Shown: positions 17,135 through 27,190 of the stretch, one piece after another
How the letters are laid out: every line of letters begins with the position of its first letter
Numbering within the stretch: position 1 is the stretch's first letter
NCBI RefSeq assembly: GCF_007097265.1
Contig: NZ_VJZP01000003.1
Location: forward strand, 146,693 to 210,692
Reading direction: 5' to 3'
DNA from: Flavobacterium gawalongense
GTDB taxonomy: Bacteria; Bacteroidota; Bacteroidia; Flavobacteriales; Flavobacteriaceae
Length of the DNA: 64,000 nucleotides
Translations under genes and position numbers: made by a program
The notes under the pieces: model-generated
What the model saw: the letters and a program-made list of their open reading frames with translations, nothing else
Database searches by the model: none
Told to the model about the DNA's origin: nothing

Positions 17135-17154
17135 AATACCTACTTATAGGTATT
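17135..17154. promoter_or_regulatory. Small palindrome upstream of the cysteine-rich lipoprotein
   Basis: AATACCTA-CTTA-TAGGTATT forms an 8-base inverted repeat about 70 bases ahead of the lipoprotein ATG. It has no T-run, so an operator is more likely than a terminator. Confidence 0.35.
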
Positions 17155-17224
17155 GTAGACACAGAAATTTGTAACGTATTTTGACAAAAATAAATATAAC
17201 AAAATAAATTTAAATCTTAAGACT

Positions 17225-17566
17225 ATGAAAAAAATAAATTTTTTAATTACATCTTTAGTTGTAATTGGCTTAACAACCATTTTTTATGCTTGTGAAGAAG
17301 AGTCGTCAATTGATTCTCCAGTAGATAACACAATTTGCACAACAACTAGTTCAGGTTGTGGTGGATCTTTTGAAACTTGCGCAAATTCTACTTCAGTTTG
17401 GTATACATACAACGGAAAAAAGTACACTTGCTCATCTACTAGTAATTGCAACTCGGCTGCAACGGCATTAGTTAATGATATGTGTTCAAAAAGTGCGGTA
17501 TCGAAAACAGATTTCGATAAAAAAGTACAAGATGTATTAAATACTTTTCCTACCAATAATAAGTAA
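17225..17566 (+). CDS. Cysteine-rich lipoprotein of unknown function
   Basis: This 113-residue protein has a lipoprotein signal: a basic start MKKINF, a hydrophobic core and the lipobox FYAC. The mature part has six further cysteines at regular intervals (TIC, SGC, ETC, YTC, NC, MC) and many Ser/Thr, suggesting a small disulfide-stabilised envelope protein. I do not recognise the family. It sits alone between two mobile-element remnants, so it may itself be acquired cargo. Confidence 0.7.
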   Translation: MKKINFLITSLVVIGLTTIFYACEEESSIDSPVDNTICTTTSSGCGGSFETCANSTSVWYTYNGKKYTCSSTSNCNSAATALVNDMCSKSAVSKTDFDKKVQDVLNTFPTNNK

Positions 17567-17653
17567 GCTAGTCAAAAAAATACTTTACAATATTTTTTAC
17601 TTGAAAGCAGTTTTATATTGTTCAAAATATGAAAATAAAGTATCCAATCATTT

Positions 17654-17768
17654 AAGGGCATCTCTAAAAACTATGTTTTTTTTATAATTTTACTTATTTT
17701 AAATTATTGTAAATAAGACATTTACATTTTTGTAAATTCAAAAAAAGTGATTTTTTAGAGGTGCCCTT
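17654..17768. mobile_element. Short inverted-repeat element (MITE-like)
   Basis: A 115-base non-coding stretch is bounded by AAGGGCATCTCTAAAAA and its inverted copy TTTTTTAGAGGTGCCCTT (one mismatch in 17). The GGGCA[T/C]CTCTAAAA ends look like IS5-type termini. It directly abuts the IS5-type transposase remnant. Confidence 0.65.
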
Positions 17769-17770
17769 AT

Positions 17771-18070
17771 GTAAAAAGATTTGCAGCAAACCCACACGAT
17801 AGTAAAATCTTGGAAGAATCATTAGCCCAAAGTGAGCGAGTGAGAAAATATGTTGGAGGAATAAGACTAAGAATAGTTGGCACAGACAGGGGCTTTAGAG
17901 GTAAATCATAAGTTGATGGAACACAAATACTGATTCCAAAAAACAGAAAAGAAAGTTCGAGTTACAAACAAGAAGCTGTCAAGAAAAGATTTAGAGCAAG
18001 AGCGGCAATTGAACCCACGAAATCACATTTAAAAAGAAACCACGCTTTAGGATTAAACTTCCTCAAAGGC
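17771..18070 (+). pseudogene. IS5-family transposase remnant
   Basis: An open stretch reads VKRFAANPHDSKILEESLAQ, then GTDRGFRGKS, a stop codon (TAA), ILIPKNRKESSSY and AIEPTKSHLKRNHALGLNFL. The NPHDSK, DRGFRG and AIEP-x-HLK-x-NH blocks are the DDE-domain landmarks of IS5-type transposases. The start of the gene is missing, there is an in-frame stop, and the end is cut at FLKG, where it runs directly into a piece of another gene. It cannot encode a working transposase. Confidence 0.8.
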
Positions 18071-18512
18071 GATGCAGGTGAAGACCTAATAAAAAACACT
18101 TTTGTATTGATAAACGAATTTAATACACAAACAAGGAAGAGGTGGCAAAAAAGCAGGTGGCTGGTTAAGTGCTGTTGGTACAGTGGCAAGTTATGTTCCA
18201 GGCGCATCAACACAATCAACTATTTCTAATGTAGCCGCAATAGGTGTTACTGTGGCCGGTAAAGGGTATATTGTTAAAACAAAGGCACACTCATATCGAT
18301 TGGATTGGAATGAAGAAGTCGCAGCAAAATTCTATAACGACTTTTGGGCAACAGATAAAAGTATAACTCCTGCAAAGAAAAAAGCATTTGATGAAACTGA
18401 TATTTTCAAGTTGGTTCATATAGGCACAGACGATTCGTGGGCAGATGTACAATCTTCCATTTTTACTAATAAAACAGATGTGAATTATCATGTGGCTACT
18501 ATTGCATCTTAA
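18071..18512 (+). pseudogene. Truncated paralogue of the downstream 404-residue exported protein
   Basis: From DAGEDLIKNTFVLINEFN onward the sequence matches the middle of the protein at 18599-19813 (DAGEELIKNTFVLVNEFK). A frameshift near 18131 interrupts it; afterwards the new frame continues EEVAKKAGGWL to SWADVQSSIFTNK before diverging and stopping. The N-terminal half and signal peptide are absent, replaced by the IS5-type remnant. The remnant lies 86 bases upstream of its intact relative, so it is probably the leftover of a tandem duplication broken by the insertion element. Confidence 0.85.
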
Positions 18513-18598
18513 AAATATTAACAATATTTACAGCATTAAAAAAAAATTAAACATAAACAACTAAACACCAACACTTAACCCTTGAAATTAAAACAAAT

Positions 18599-19813
18599 AT
18601 GAAAAAAATTTACTTATTGTATGCCTTTTTGATGATACTATCAGTACAAGCACAAGAGACCAAAGAGCAATCGGTAAAATACCGTAGAAGTTCTCTATAC
18701 ACAGTCATGGTAGATGCACCAAATTTACCATATGCCGATTCTATAAAAAAATTCTTCATTAACAGTCCTATTCCTGAAAAATTTAACGATCATAATTTAG
18801 GAAATCGCGTTTTTACAAGTTTTGCTTCACCAACAGAAGCAAATCCAGTAACAGCCAACGAAATTCTATTAAACAGTATTGCAAAAGAAGCGATTGCCAA
18901 ATGGTTCAATCGTTCTGAAAAAGGAGGATTCAATATGGATCTAATAAAATCCAGAGGGAGCTATGATGCCTCTGTGTTAGACATAGCTACTGCAAAAGCA
19001 AGTAAAAGAGGTCTTGATATGTTAGCTGATGCAGGTGAAGAATTAATCAAAAATACATTCGTATTGGTTAATGAATTTAAATATACTTCAAAAGAAGAAG
19101 TGGCTAAAAAAGCAAGTGGCTGGTTAAAAGTAGTTGGATCAGTTGCAAGTTATGTGCCTGGAGGATCAACAGTGTCAACCATTTCGAATGCAGCCGCAGT
19201 AGGAGCAACCGTTGCCGGCAAAGGCTATATTGTAAGAACAAATGCACATTTATACCGTTTGGATTGGAATGAAGAAGCAGCAACAAAATTCTACAATGAA
19301 TATTGGGCCGATGACAACACAATCACAGAAGAAAAGAAACAAGCTTTTGACGAGTCAAAAATTTTCAAATTAGTTTACGTAGGTTCCGACAATTCTTGGG
19401 CCGATGTACAATCATCTATTTTCACAAAGAAAAGAGAAGAGCAATTGGTACAAAGAGCTACAATAAAAGCGGTCGATGCTGTTATTATAGAACTTCAAAA
19501 AAACCATGAGGAGTTCAAAACAAAAACCCCTCTTTTTACAGGCGAACCAATCACGGCAAAAATTGGAACAAAAGAAGGTGTAAGCAACAAATCTAAATTT
19601 GAAGTTTTAGAACAACAAATTGATGAAAATGGTAAAACTAGCTACGCAGTAGTTGGATCTGTAAAAGTTGATGAAGATTTTCCTATTTGGGATAATCGTT
19701 TCGGAGCAGAAGACGAAAACCCGGATAGTAAAATAGACAGAACTTATTTCAAAAAAGTAAGTGGGAAAGACTTCCATCCAGGAATGTTAATCGTTCAGAA
19801 AAAAGGAAAATAA
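18599..19813 (+). CDS. Exported protein of unknown function, operon gene 1
   Basis: This 404-residue protein has a signal peptide (MKKIYLLYAFLMILSVQAQ). The central part has a glycine/alanine-rich, moderately hydrophobic stretch (ASYVPGGSTVSTISNAAAVG near residue 180). It is followed by an acidic, aromatic region with LDWNEEAATKFYNEYWADD and SWADVQSSIF, and a beta-rich C-terminus (FEVLEQQID, YAVVGSVKVDEDFPIWDNRF). I do not recognise the family. It opens a five-gene unit of exported proteins, and a truncated paralogue precedes it. Envelope location is inferred only from the signal peptide. Confidence 0.8.
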   Translation: MKKIYLLYAFLMILSVQAQETKEQSVKYRRSSLYTVMVDAPNLPYADSIKKFFINSPIPEKFNDHNLGNRVFTSFASPTEANPVTANEILLNSIAKEAIAKWFNRSEKGGFNMDLIKSRGSYDASVLDIATAKASKRGLDMLADAGEELIKNTFVLVNEFKYTSKEEVAKKASGWLKVVGSVASYVPGGSTVSTISNAAAVGATVAGKGYIVRTNAHLYRLDWNEEAATKFYNEYWADDNTITEEKKQAFDESKIFKLVYVGSDNSWADVQSSIFTKKREEQLVQRATIKAVDAVIIELQKNHEEFKTKTPLFTGEPITAKIGTKEGVSNKSKFEVLEQQIDENGKTSYAVVGSVKVDEDFPIWDNRFGAEDENPDSKIDRTYFKKVSGKDFHPGMLIVQKKGK

Positions 19814-19834
19814 GAACCTCAAATTAAATGAAAA

Positions 19835-20353
19835 ATGAAAAAACAAATAATTACAGTATTATTAATGCTTATTGCATCAGCATCAACTTTTGCTCAGTCC
19901 GGGAAACAAAAAAAAGCAGACAAAGCAACCGAAGCATGGAGATATGAGATAGAATGTGCAGGTGTAGGAACTGATGGAACTTACCTAATAAAAGTTTGGT
20001 CCTATTCTAAAAAACCAAGCATAGCAATTACACAAGCAAAAAAGAATGCCGTTCATGGTGTAATCTTCAAAGGATTTGGTGGTGATGGCAGAGGTTGTTC
20101 ATCCCAAAAACCTATGGCTACAAACCCTAACGTTGAAATGGAAAAAATGGATTTCTTTGAACCCTTTTTTGAAGAAGGTGGAAAATACATGAAATTCGTG
20201 TCTGAATCAACGGACGGAATGGTTGATGCTTCAGACAGAATGAAAGTAGGTAAAGAATATAAAATAGGAGTAATTGTATCCGTATCTAAAGATGCGTTAA
20301 GACATGATTTAGAAGCTGCTGGAATAATTAGAGGACTTTCATCTGGTTTTTAA
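19835..20353 (+). CDS. Exported protein of unknown function, operon gene 2
   Basis: This 172-residue protein has a signal peptide ending STFAQ. The mature part includes YEIECAGVGTDGTYLIKVW near residue 38 and AITQAKKNAVHGVIF near 65, ending with VSKDALRHDLEAAGI. The next gene encodes a clear paralogue with the same blocks. The arrangement of an amphipathic AxxxAKKNAV helix after a beta strand recalls LPP20/CsgG-type lipoprotein modules, but this is only a structural guess. It starts 21 bases after gene 1. Confidence 0.78.
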   Translation: MKKQIITVLLMLIASASTFAQSGKQKKADKATEAWRYEIECAGVGTDGTYLIKVWSYSKKPSIAITQAKKNAVHGVIFKGFGGDGRGCSSQKPMATNPNVEMEKMDFFEPFFEEGGKYMKFVSESTDGMVDASDRMKVGKEYKIGVIVSVSKDALRHDLEAAGIIRGLSSGF

Positions 20354-20371
20354 CCCTAAAAAATAAAAATT

Positions 20372-20851
20372 ATGAAACTTAAATTAACTTTAATCATCTG
20401 CCTTTTCACTCTAACGTTTATATATTCCCAGAAAAAAATATCTGGAAACTATATCTACAAGACCGAGTGCATGGGCATTGAACATGATGGATCTTTGACC
20501 CTAAAAGCATGGGGCAACGGGAGAAATAGGGCTGACGCAGTGGAACAAGCTAAAAAAAATGCAGTAAGAGATGTGATATTTCAAAGTATTCTGGAAGGAA
20601 AGCAAGATTGCTTAAAAAAACCGCTAATCACTGAAGTAAATGCTGAAGAAAAGTATGAAGATTATTTTAACAAATTTTTTACAGACGGTGGCCAATACCT
20701 AAACTTCATTACATTAAAAGCCGAAAGGATTGGCGAAAAAATTAGCCGCGACAGAAAAAAGGCCAGAGAAAGTGTCACCAATGGCTTAGTGCTAAGCGTA
20801 TTACGCTCTGAATTAAAAAGCAAATTAATTGCTGACGGGATTATCAAATAA
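20372..20851 (+). CDS. Exported protein of unknown function, operon gene 3 (paralogue of gene 2)
   Basis: This 159-residue protein has a signal peptide (MKLKLTLIICLFTLTFIYSQ). It shares with the preceding gene the blocks TECMGIEHDGSLTLKAWG, AVEQAKKNAVRDVIFQ, FFTDGGQYLNFI and the end VLRSELKSKLIADGIIK. Both keep one cysteine in the EC[AM]G block and another near the middle, a possible conserved disulfide. Tandem paralogues with 18 bases between them suggest a hetero-oligomer in the envelope. Function unknown. Confidence 0.78.
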   Translation: MKLKLTLIICLFTLTFIYSQKKISGNYIYKTECMGIEHDGSLTLKAWGNGRNRADAVEQAKKNAVRDVIFQSILEGKQDCLKKPLITEVNAEEKYEDYFNKFFTDGGQYLNFITLKAERIGEKISRDRKKARESVTNGLVLSVLRSELKSKLIADGIIK

Positions 20852-20868
20852 TAAAGTAATTATATACA

Positions 20869-21822
20869 ATGAGAAAAATAACAACAAAAATATTCGCTAT
20901 ACTGTTTATACTTACGGCAAGTTTATCATATGCTCAAGCAAAAAAACCAACAATCATGGTTGTGCCAAGTGACGTCTGGTGTAATAAAAATGGCTATATG
21001 TTGGAATTCGACAATCAAGGCTCCATAGTAAAAATACCAGATTACAAAAGAGCTTTTCAAGAAAACGCTGATTTATTAACTGTAATAAGTAAAATCAATG
21101 GTTTAATGGCCGAAAGAGGCTTTCCATTAAAAAACATGGAATCTGCCATAAAAACATTGGAATCTGAAAGTGCTGAAAATGCAATGTTAACTTCAAAATC
21201 TGGCGCTGGAGTTGTTGAAAGTCCTGTAGACAAATTGAAAAAAGTCGCTAAAGCCGATATCATCATGCAATTAACTTGGACACTAAACACTACTGGTCCA
21301 AAAAAATCTGTAAATTTCACTTTACAAGGGTTAGATTCATACACTGATAAAGAGATTGCGACAGCAACAGGTACTGGAGCCTCATCTTTCTCGGTAGAGT
21401 TACCGGTACTATTAGAAGAATCTGTATTAGCACACATTGATAATTTCAACGTATCACTTCAAAAACATTTTGATGATATGTTTGAAAACGGAAGAGAAAT
21501 TATCATTAGAGTGAAAAAATTCGATTCTTGGACCGGTGATTTAGAAAAAGAATACGATGGAAAAGAATTAAGTTCAGTTATTGAGGATTGGATGGCAGCA
21601 AATTCAGTAAAAGGACGTTTTAACACTAGTGATGCTACAGAAAACATGATTCTTTTCGAACAAGTAAGAATTCCTCTTTATGATACAACCGGAAAAGCGA
21701 TTGATGCTAGAGGTTTTGCCAAAAGCCTACAAGAATTTTTAAAGAAAGCCCCTTACACAATTCCTAACAAATTAACGATGAAAGGTTTAGGACAGGCAGT
21801 AATAGTTTTAGGCGAAAAATAA
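20869..21822 (+). CDS. DUF6175-like exported protein, operon gene 4
   Basis: This 317-residue protein has a signal peptide ending SYAQA. The mature chain begins KKPTIMVVPSDVWCNKNGY and contains ADIIMQLTWTLN near residue 135 and VLLEESVLAHIDNF near 187. A C-terminal half with RIPLYDTTGKAIDARGF follows. The style (a short conserved PTIMVVPSD start, a strand predicted to measure against other copies, many Lys/Glu) fits the Bacteroidetes DUF6175 family and is distantly like LpoB/CsgG-type periplasmic proteins. It is 17 bases behind gene 3. The role is unknown. Confidence 0.72.
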   Translation: MRKITTKIFAILFILTASLSYAQAKKPTIMVVPSDVWCNKNGYMLEFDNQGSIVKIPDYKRAFQENADLLTVISKINGLMAERGFPLKNMESAIKTLESESAENAMLTSKSGAGVVESPVDKLKKVAKADIIMQLTWTLNTTGPKKSVNFTLQGLDSYTDKEIATATGTGASSFSVELPVLLEESVLAHIDNFNVSLQKHFDDMFENGREIIIRVKKFDSWTGDLEKEYDGKELSSVIEDWMAANSVKGRFNTSDATENMILFEQVRIPLYDTTGKAIDARGFAKSLQEFLKKAPYTIPNKLTMKGLGQAVIVLGEK

Positions 21823-21837
21823 TCTAAATAATAAAAC

Positions 21838-22806
21838 ATGAAAAAATCAATTAATAAATTCATATATAGTTTTGCAGCAATAGTAAGTTTTACAGCTACT
21901 TCTGTAGCTCAAAATGTAGCAAAATCTGATGAGTTAGGAAAAATTGCACTTACAGCATACATTCCATCACAAGAAAGTATGTCCGAACATACAACAAATA
22001 TGCTAACTAATAAATTGAATCAAATTATTAGCACAAATGGCATCGCTAATTCTAATTATAATTCTAGATTTATCATCACAGCTAATGCAAATGTTATGAC
22101 TAAAGATCTAACGGCAACTGCTCCCCCTATGACAGCATTGACATTAGATGTAACATTATACATAGGAGATGGAATTGATGGTAAAAAATTCGCCAGCAAA
22201 TCGTTAACGTTAAAAGGTGTTGGCACTAATGAAACAAAAGCATATATCGATGCGATGAAATCTATTAATCAAAACGATGCCGGAATTCAATCATTTGTAA
22301 CCAATGCAAAAAACAAAATTATAGATTATTATAATGCTAATTGTAATAAGTTAATCAAAGAAGTACAAGTTCTTGACAAACAAAACTTGTACGAAGAAGC
22401 TATTTTCAAACTTACTTCCGTTCCAGTTGAATGTACTGATTGTTACAACAAAACAATGGCTGTAATCCCTGCTATTTACAAGAAGAAAATCAACAGAGAT
22501 TGTTCTGTAAAATTAGCCGAAGCAAATCATCTATGGAATACAAACCAAGATTATGACACAGCCGTTTCAGTTGGCGAAATCTTAAACTCAATTGACCCTA
22601 GTGCTGCTTGTTTTAATGAAGTAAAAGCACTTTCTAACAGAGTTGGAAAAAGGATTCTTGAAATTGATAAAAGAGAATGGAATCTAAACTATGAAAAAGA
22701 AGTTGGTTTGCAAAAAGATCTGATCAAAGCATATCGCGATGTAGGTGTTGCCTATGGTAACGGTCAGCCAAAAAATGTTACTTACAACGTTATTGGTTGG
22801 TGGTAA
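21838..22806 (+). CDS. Exported protein of unknown function, operon gene 5 (LpoB/CsgG-like N-terminus)
   Basis: This 322-residue protein has a signal peptide ending TSVAQ. The first ~150 mature residues (LTAYIPSQESMSEHTTNML to SLTLKGVGTNETKA) look like a CsgG/LpoB-type alpha/beta module with a nucleation-like 'lower order' pattern of alternating strand and helix. The second half is helical and repeat-like, with LYEEAIFKLTSVPVECTDCY and NQDYDTAVSVGEIL, possibly TPR-type hairpins. It ends NVIGWW. It closes the five-gene unit, 15 bases after gene 4, and a terminator follows. Function unknown. Confidence 0.72.
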   Translation: MKKSINKFIYSFAAIVSFTATSVAQNVAKSDELGKIALTAYIPSQESMSEHTTNMLTNKLNQIISTNGIANSNYNSRFIITANANVMTKDLTATAPPMTALTLDVTLYIGDGIDGKKFASKSLTLKGVGTNETKAYIDAMKSINQNDAGIQSFVTNAKNKIIDYYNANCNKLIKEVQVLDKQNLYEEAIFKLTSVPVECTDCYNKTMAVIPAIYKKKINRDCSVKLAEANHLWNTNQDYDTAVSVGEILNSIDPSAACFNEVKALSNRVGKRILEIDKREWNLNYEKEVGLQKDLIKAYRDVGVAYGNGQPKNVTYNVIGWW

Positions 22807-22832
22807 AACATCAACTAAAAAATAATCAATAC

Positions 22833-22862
22833 AAACCCCAATCTTAGTATTGGGGTTTTCTT
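22833..22862 (+). terminator. Terminator of the exported-protein operon
   Basis: Stem AAACCCCAAT / ATTGGGGTTT with a short loop and a following TTTTCTTTT run. Confidence 0.85.
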
Positions 22863-22903
22863 TTCGACAAAAACCTTAACTTTGAAAAAACTAATTGTTT
22901 TTT

Positions 22904-23551
22904 ATGTTTAGATCCAAAAAAGATATTGTGTTCATAATCCTAGCAGGAATTTTCATAACCAATGCTGTTGTAGCTGAATTAATAGGAGGGAAACTTATTT
23001 ACGTAGGTCCTTATTTGATGAGTATCGGCATATTGCCATGGCCAATAGTATTTGTAACAACGGATTTAATCAACGAATATTTTGGAGAAAAAGGGGTTAA
23101 AAAATTGTCATTGATAACCGCAAGTTTAATTGCTTATTGTTTTATATTACTTTTCTTTGCTTTAAAAATACCCGCTGTAAAAGGAACAAATTTGGTAACC
23201 GATGCGCAATTCAATGGTGTATTTGGACAAAGCATGTGGATAATTGTTGGCAGCATTACAGCTTTTTTAGTTTCACAATTAATTGACGTAAGTATTTTTC
23301 ACTTTTTTAAAAACAAAACCGGCAATAAAATGATTTGGTTACGAAGCACTGGATCAACTGTTATTTCGCAATTATTTGATAGTTTTATTGTATTAGGGAT
23401 TGCCTTCTGGATGACCGGAAAAATGACTGCCGAAGTTTATATTGCTTCTGCATTTACTGGATATTTTGTAAAGTTGATTATTGCTATTTTACTAACGCCG
23501 TTAATTTATTTAGGGCATTCATTAATTGAAAAATACATTCATAATAAATAA
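22904..23551 (+). CDS. Queuosine precursor transporter (YhhQ/VUT family)
   Basis: This is a 215-residue integral membrane protein with about six hydrophobic segments. It shows the YhhQ family pattern: an early AELIGGKLI, IVFVTTDLINEYFGEKG near residue 47, and RSTGSTVISQLFDSFIVLG near 145. Members import queuosine precursors such as preQ0 or preQ1 for tRNA modification. An alternative TTG start lies nine bases upstream; the ATG is preferred. Three bases separate it from tag, so the two are probably co-transcribed. Confidence 0.88.
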   Translation: MFRSKKDIVFIILAGIFITNAVVAELIGGKLIYVGPYLMSIGILPWPIVFVTTDLINEYFGEKGVKKLSLITASLIAYCFILLFFALKIPAVKGTNLVTDAQFNGVFGQSMWIIVGSITAFLVSQLIDVSIFHFFKNKTGNKMIWLRSTGSTVISQLFDSFIVLGIAFWMTGKMTAEVYIASAFTGYFVKLIIAILLTPLIYLGHSLIEKYIHNK

Positions 23552-23553
23552 TC

Positions 23554-24114
23554 ATGAAAAAAAAAAAACGATGTGCTTGGTGCGAAAAAGATGATTTATA
23601 TCGAAAATACCATGACGAAGAATGGGGAGTTCCCGTGTATGAAGATCAAAAATTGTTTGAATTTCTGGTTTTAGAAACTTTTCAGGCGGGTTTAAGCTGG
23701 TACACTATCCTAAAGAAAAGAGAAAACTTCAAATTAGCTTTTGATAATTTCGATTATAAAAAAGTAGCATCCTATTCTGAAGATAAAATTCAGGAATTGC
23801 TACAAGATGCAGGAATTATTCGGAATCAGTTAAAAATTCGCGCCGCTGTTTCAAATGCGGTTGCGTTTATGAAAGTGCAAGATGAATTTGGCAGTTTCAG
23901 CAAATACATTTGGCAATTCACCGGAGGAAAACCAATTCAAAACAACCGACAGTCCCTAAAAGAAGTCCCTGCCACTACTCTCCTTTCTGACGCTATCAGT
24001 AAAGATTTGAAAAAACACGGGTTTAAATTTGTGGGATCTACTGTAGTTTATGCCCATATGCAAGCAACAGGAATGGTCGACGATCATCTGGAAGATTGCT
24101 GGAAGAGGAATTAG
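23554..24114 (+). CDS. tag: DNA-3-methyladenine glycosylase I
   Basis: This 186-residue base-excision enzyme removes 3-methyladenine from alkylated DNA. The Tag signature is complete: the N-terminal CAWCEKDDLYRKYHDEEWG with the first zinc ligands, FEFLVLETFQAGLSW near residue 40, and the C-terminal AHMQATGMVDDHLEDCW, which supplies the last His and Cys of the zinc site. Length is normal for the family. It follows the transporter gene almost directly. Confidence 0.96.
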   Translation: MKKKKRCAWCEKDDLYRKYHDEEWGVPVYEDQKLFEFLVLETFQAGLSWYTILKKRENFKLAFDNFDYKKVASYSEDKIQELLQDAGIIRNQLKIRAAVSNAVAFMKVQDEFGSFSKYIWQFTGGKPIQNNRQSLKEVPATTLLSDAISKDLKKHGFKFVGSTVVYAHMQATGMVDDHLEDCWKRN

Positions 24115-24225
24115 TATTCAGTTTGCAGTCGCAGTGTTCAGTTTTCAAGAATACCGCAAGTGACAACTGCAAACTGTGACTGAAAAATTTCAAACATTTA
24201 ACATACAACCTATTAAATAATAAAT
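24115..24225. repeat. Interspersed CAGTGTTCAGT-type repeat
   Basis: The first ~65 bases behind tag hold repeats of GCAGTGTTCAGT and an inverted copy (ACTGCAAACTGTGACTGAA). The same family occurs at 24606, 37150, 54505 and 60057, always between genes. Confidence 0.6.
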
Positions 24226-24233
24226 TACATTTG
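24226..24233 (+). promoter_or_regulatory. -7 promoter box of the thiamine operon
   Basis: TACATTTG matches TAnnTTTG and sits just before the TPP riboswitch, as expected for the transcription start of the operon. Confidence 0.55.
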
Positions 24234-24240
24234 CTTCACA

Positions 24241-24320
24241 CTTTAGGGGTGTCTACAAAACGTAGGCTGAGATTTTACCCTCTGAACCTGACGCAGTTCA
24301 TACTGCCGTAGGGAAAAGTA
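24241..24320 (+). ncRNA. TPP riboswitch upstream of thiS
   Basis: The THI-element landmarks are in order: AGGGGTGTC, GGCTGAGATTTTACCC, TGAACCTGACGCAG and GCCGTAGGGAAAAG. It precedes the thiamine biosynthesis operon and would switch off expression when thiamine pyrophosphate is bound. A later CCTAAAGTAT (about 24362) can pair with the ACTTTAGGGG start of the aptamer, a possible part of the expression platform. Confidence 0.92.
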
Positions 24321-24395
24321 AGATGACTTCCGTGCATATTTATTATGTCCTTGTAGCCATTCCTAAAGTATAACTGTATACTAAATTCAAAAGGA

Positions 24396-24602
24396 ATGGA
24401 GCTTAAAATCAACAATCAAACGAAACAATTTGCAACTGACAGTCTAACTGTTCAGGCACTTCTTGACTTGGAAATTCCCATCAAACAAAATGGAATTGCC
24501 GTAGCCATTAACAATTCCGTTATTCCAAAATCCAACTGGAATTCCCATCCTATAAAAGAAACCGACGACATTCTCATCATCTCTGCAACTCAAGGAGGTT
24601 GA
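24396..24602 (+). CDS. thiS: Sulfur carrier protein ThiS
   Basis: This 68-residue ubiquitin-like protein carries sulfur as a C-terminal thiocarboxylate to build the thiamine thiazole ring. It ends in the required ATQGG. The beta-grasp pattern starts MELKINNQTKQFATDSLTV. It is the first gene behind the TPP riboswitch. Its partners ThiF, ThiG and ThiH are encoded at the end of the same operon. Confidence 0.95.
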   Translation: MELKINNQTKQFATDSLTVQALLDLEIPIKQNGIAVAINNSVIPKSNWNSHPIKETDDILIISATQGG

Positions 24603-24605
24603 TTA

Positions 24606-26569
<1,964 letters not shown>

Positions 26570-26590
26570 AAAGAGAGAAGAGTAAAAATT

Positions 26591-27190
26591 ATGATACTAA
26601 TCTCAAATCCAATTGCAATAACAAACGAAATCAACACTATCCATGCTCTTTTTGAGAACGGGATGGAGTTATTTCATATTCGAAAATCTGAATTTACTGA
26701 ATTCGAAATGGAAGTTTTTGTTTCTGCAATTGGACTAGAGTTTAGAAACCAACTTTCATTACACAGTCATCATCATTTAGCAAAAGAATTCGGAATACAT
26801 CGCATTCATTTTACAGAAAAAATGAGAACTGAAACATCAGAAGAAAGCCTGAAAAAATGGAAAGAAAAAGGATTTAAACTCTCTACTTCCATTCACTGTA
26901 TGGCTGATTTTGAAAAACTATCCGATGCATTTGATTATGCCTTTTTTGGGCCGGTTTTCGAAAGTATTTCTAAACCAAATTACGCTTCGAATCTTGATTT
27001 TAGAATGGAATTGAAACAAAGGAAGAACAACAAAACTGCATTGGTTGCATTAGGAGGAATTACATCCGAGAGAATCAAAGCTGCATTGGAATATGGCTTT
27101 GATGATGTGGCGCTTTTAGGTACCATTTGGAACAGCAGTAACACTATAGAAAATTATAAACTATGTCAGCAAATCGTCCATTTGTATTAA
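26591..27190 (+). CDS. TenI/ThiE-like protein (thiazole tautomerase-like)
   Basis: This 199-residue TIM-barrel protein belongs to the ThiE/TenI superfamily but lacks the full phosphate and pyrophosphate binding set of ThiE at 27911. It has STSIHCMADF near residue 97, where TenI has its catalytic histidine, AFFGPVFESISKPNY near 117 and the late GGITSERI. Aromatisation of the thiazole phosphate is the likeliest role. It overlaps the next gene, thiD, by 28 bases, so translation is coupled. Confidence 0.75.
   Translation: MILISNPIAITNEINTIHALFENGMELFHIRKSEFTEFEMEVFVSAIGLEFRNQLSLHSHHHLAKEFGIHRIHFTEKMRTETSEESLKKWKEKGFKLSTSIHCMADFEKLSDAFDYAFFGPVFESISKPNYASNLDFRMELKQRKNNKTALVALGGITSERIKAALEYGFDDVALLGTIWNSSNTIENYKLCQQIVHLY

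Noticed and set aside
17962..18219. Minus-strand frame across the IS5-type remnant and the truncated paralogue
   Set aside because: The plus-strand reading gives recognisable transposase and exported-protein sequence; the minus frame is a shadow.
18183..18512. Independent 109-residue gene upstream of the exported-protein operon
   Set aside because: It is the middle portion of a paralogue of the 404-residue protein with no signal peptide and a frameshifted, IS-fused front, so it is a pseudogene.
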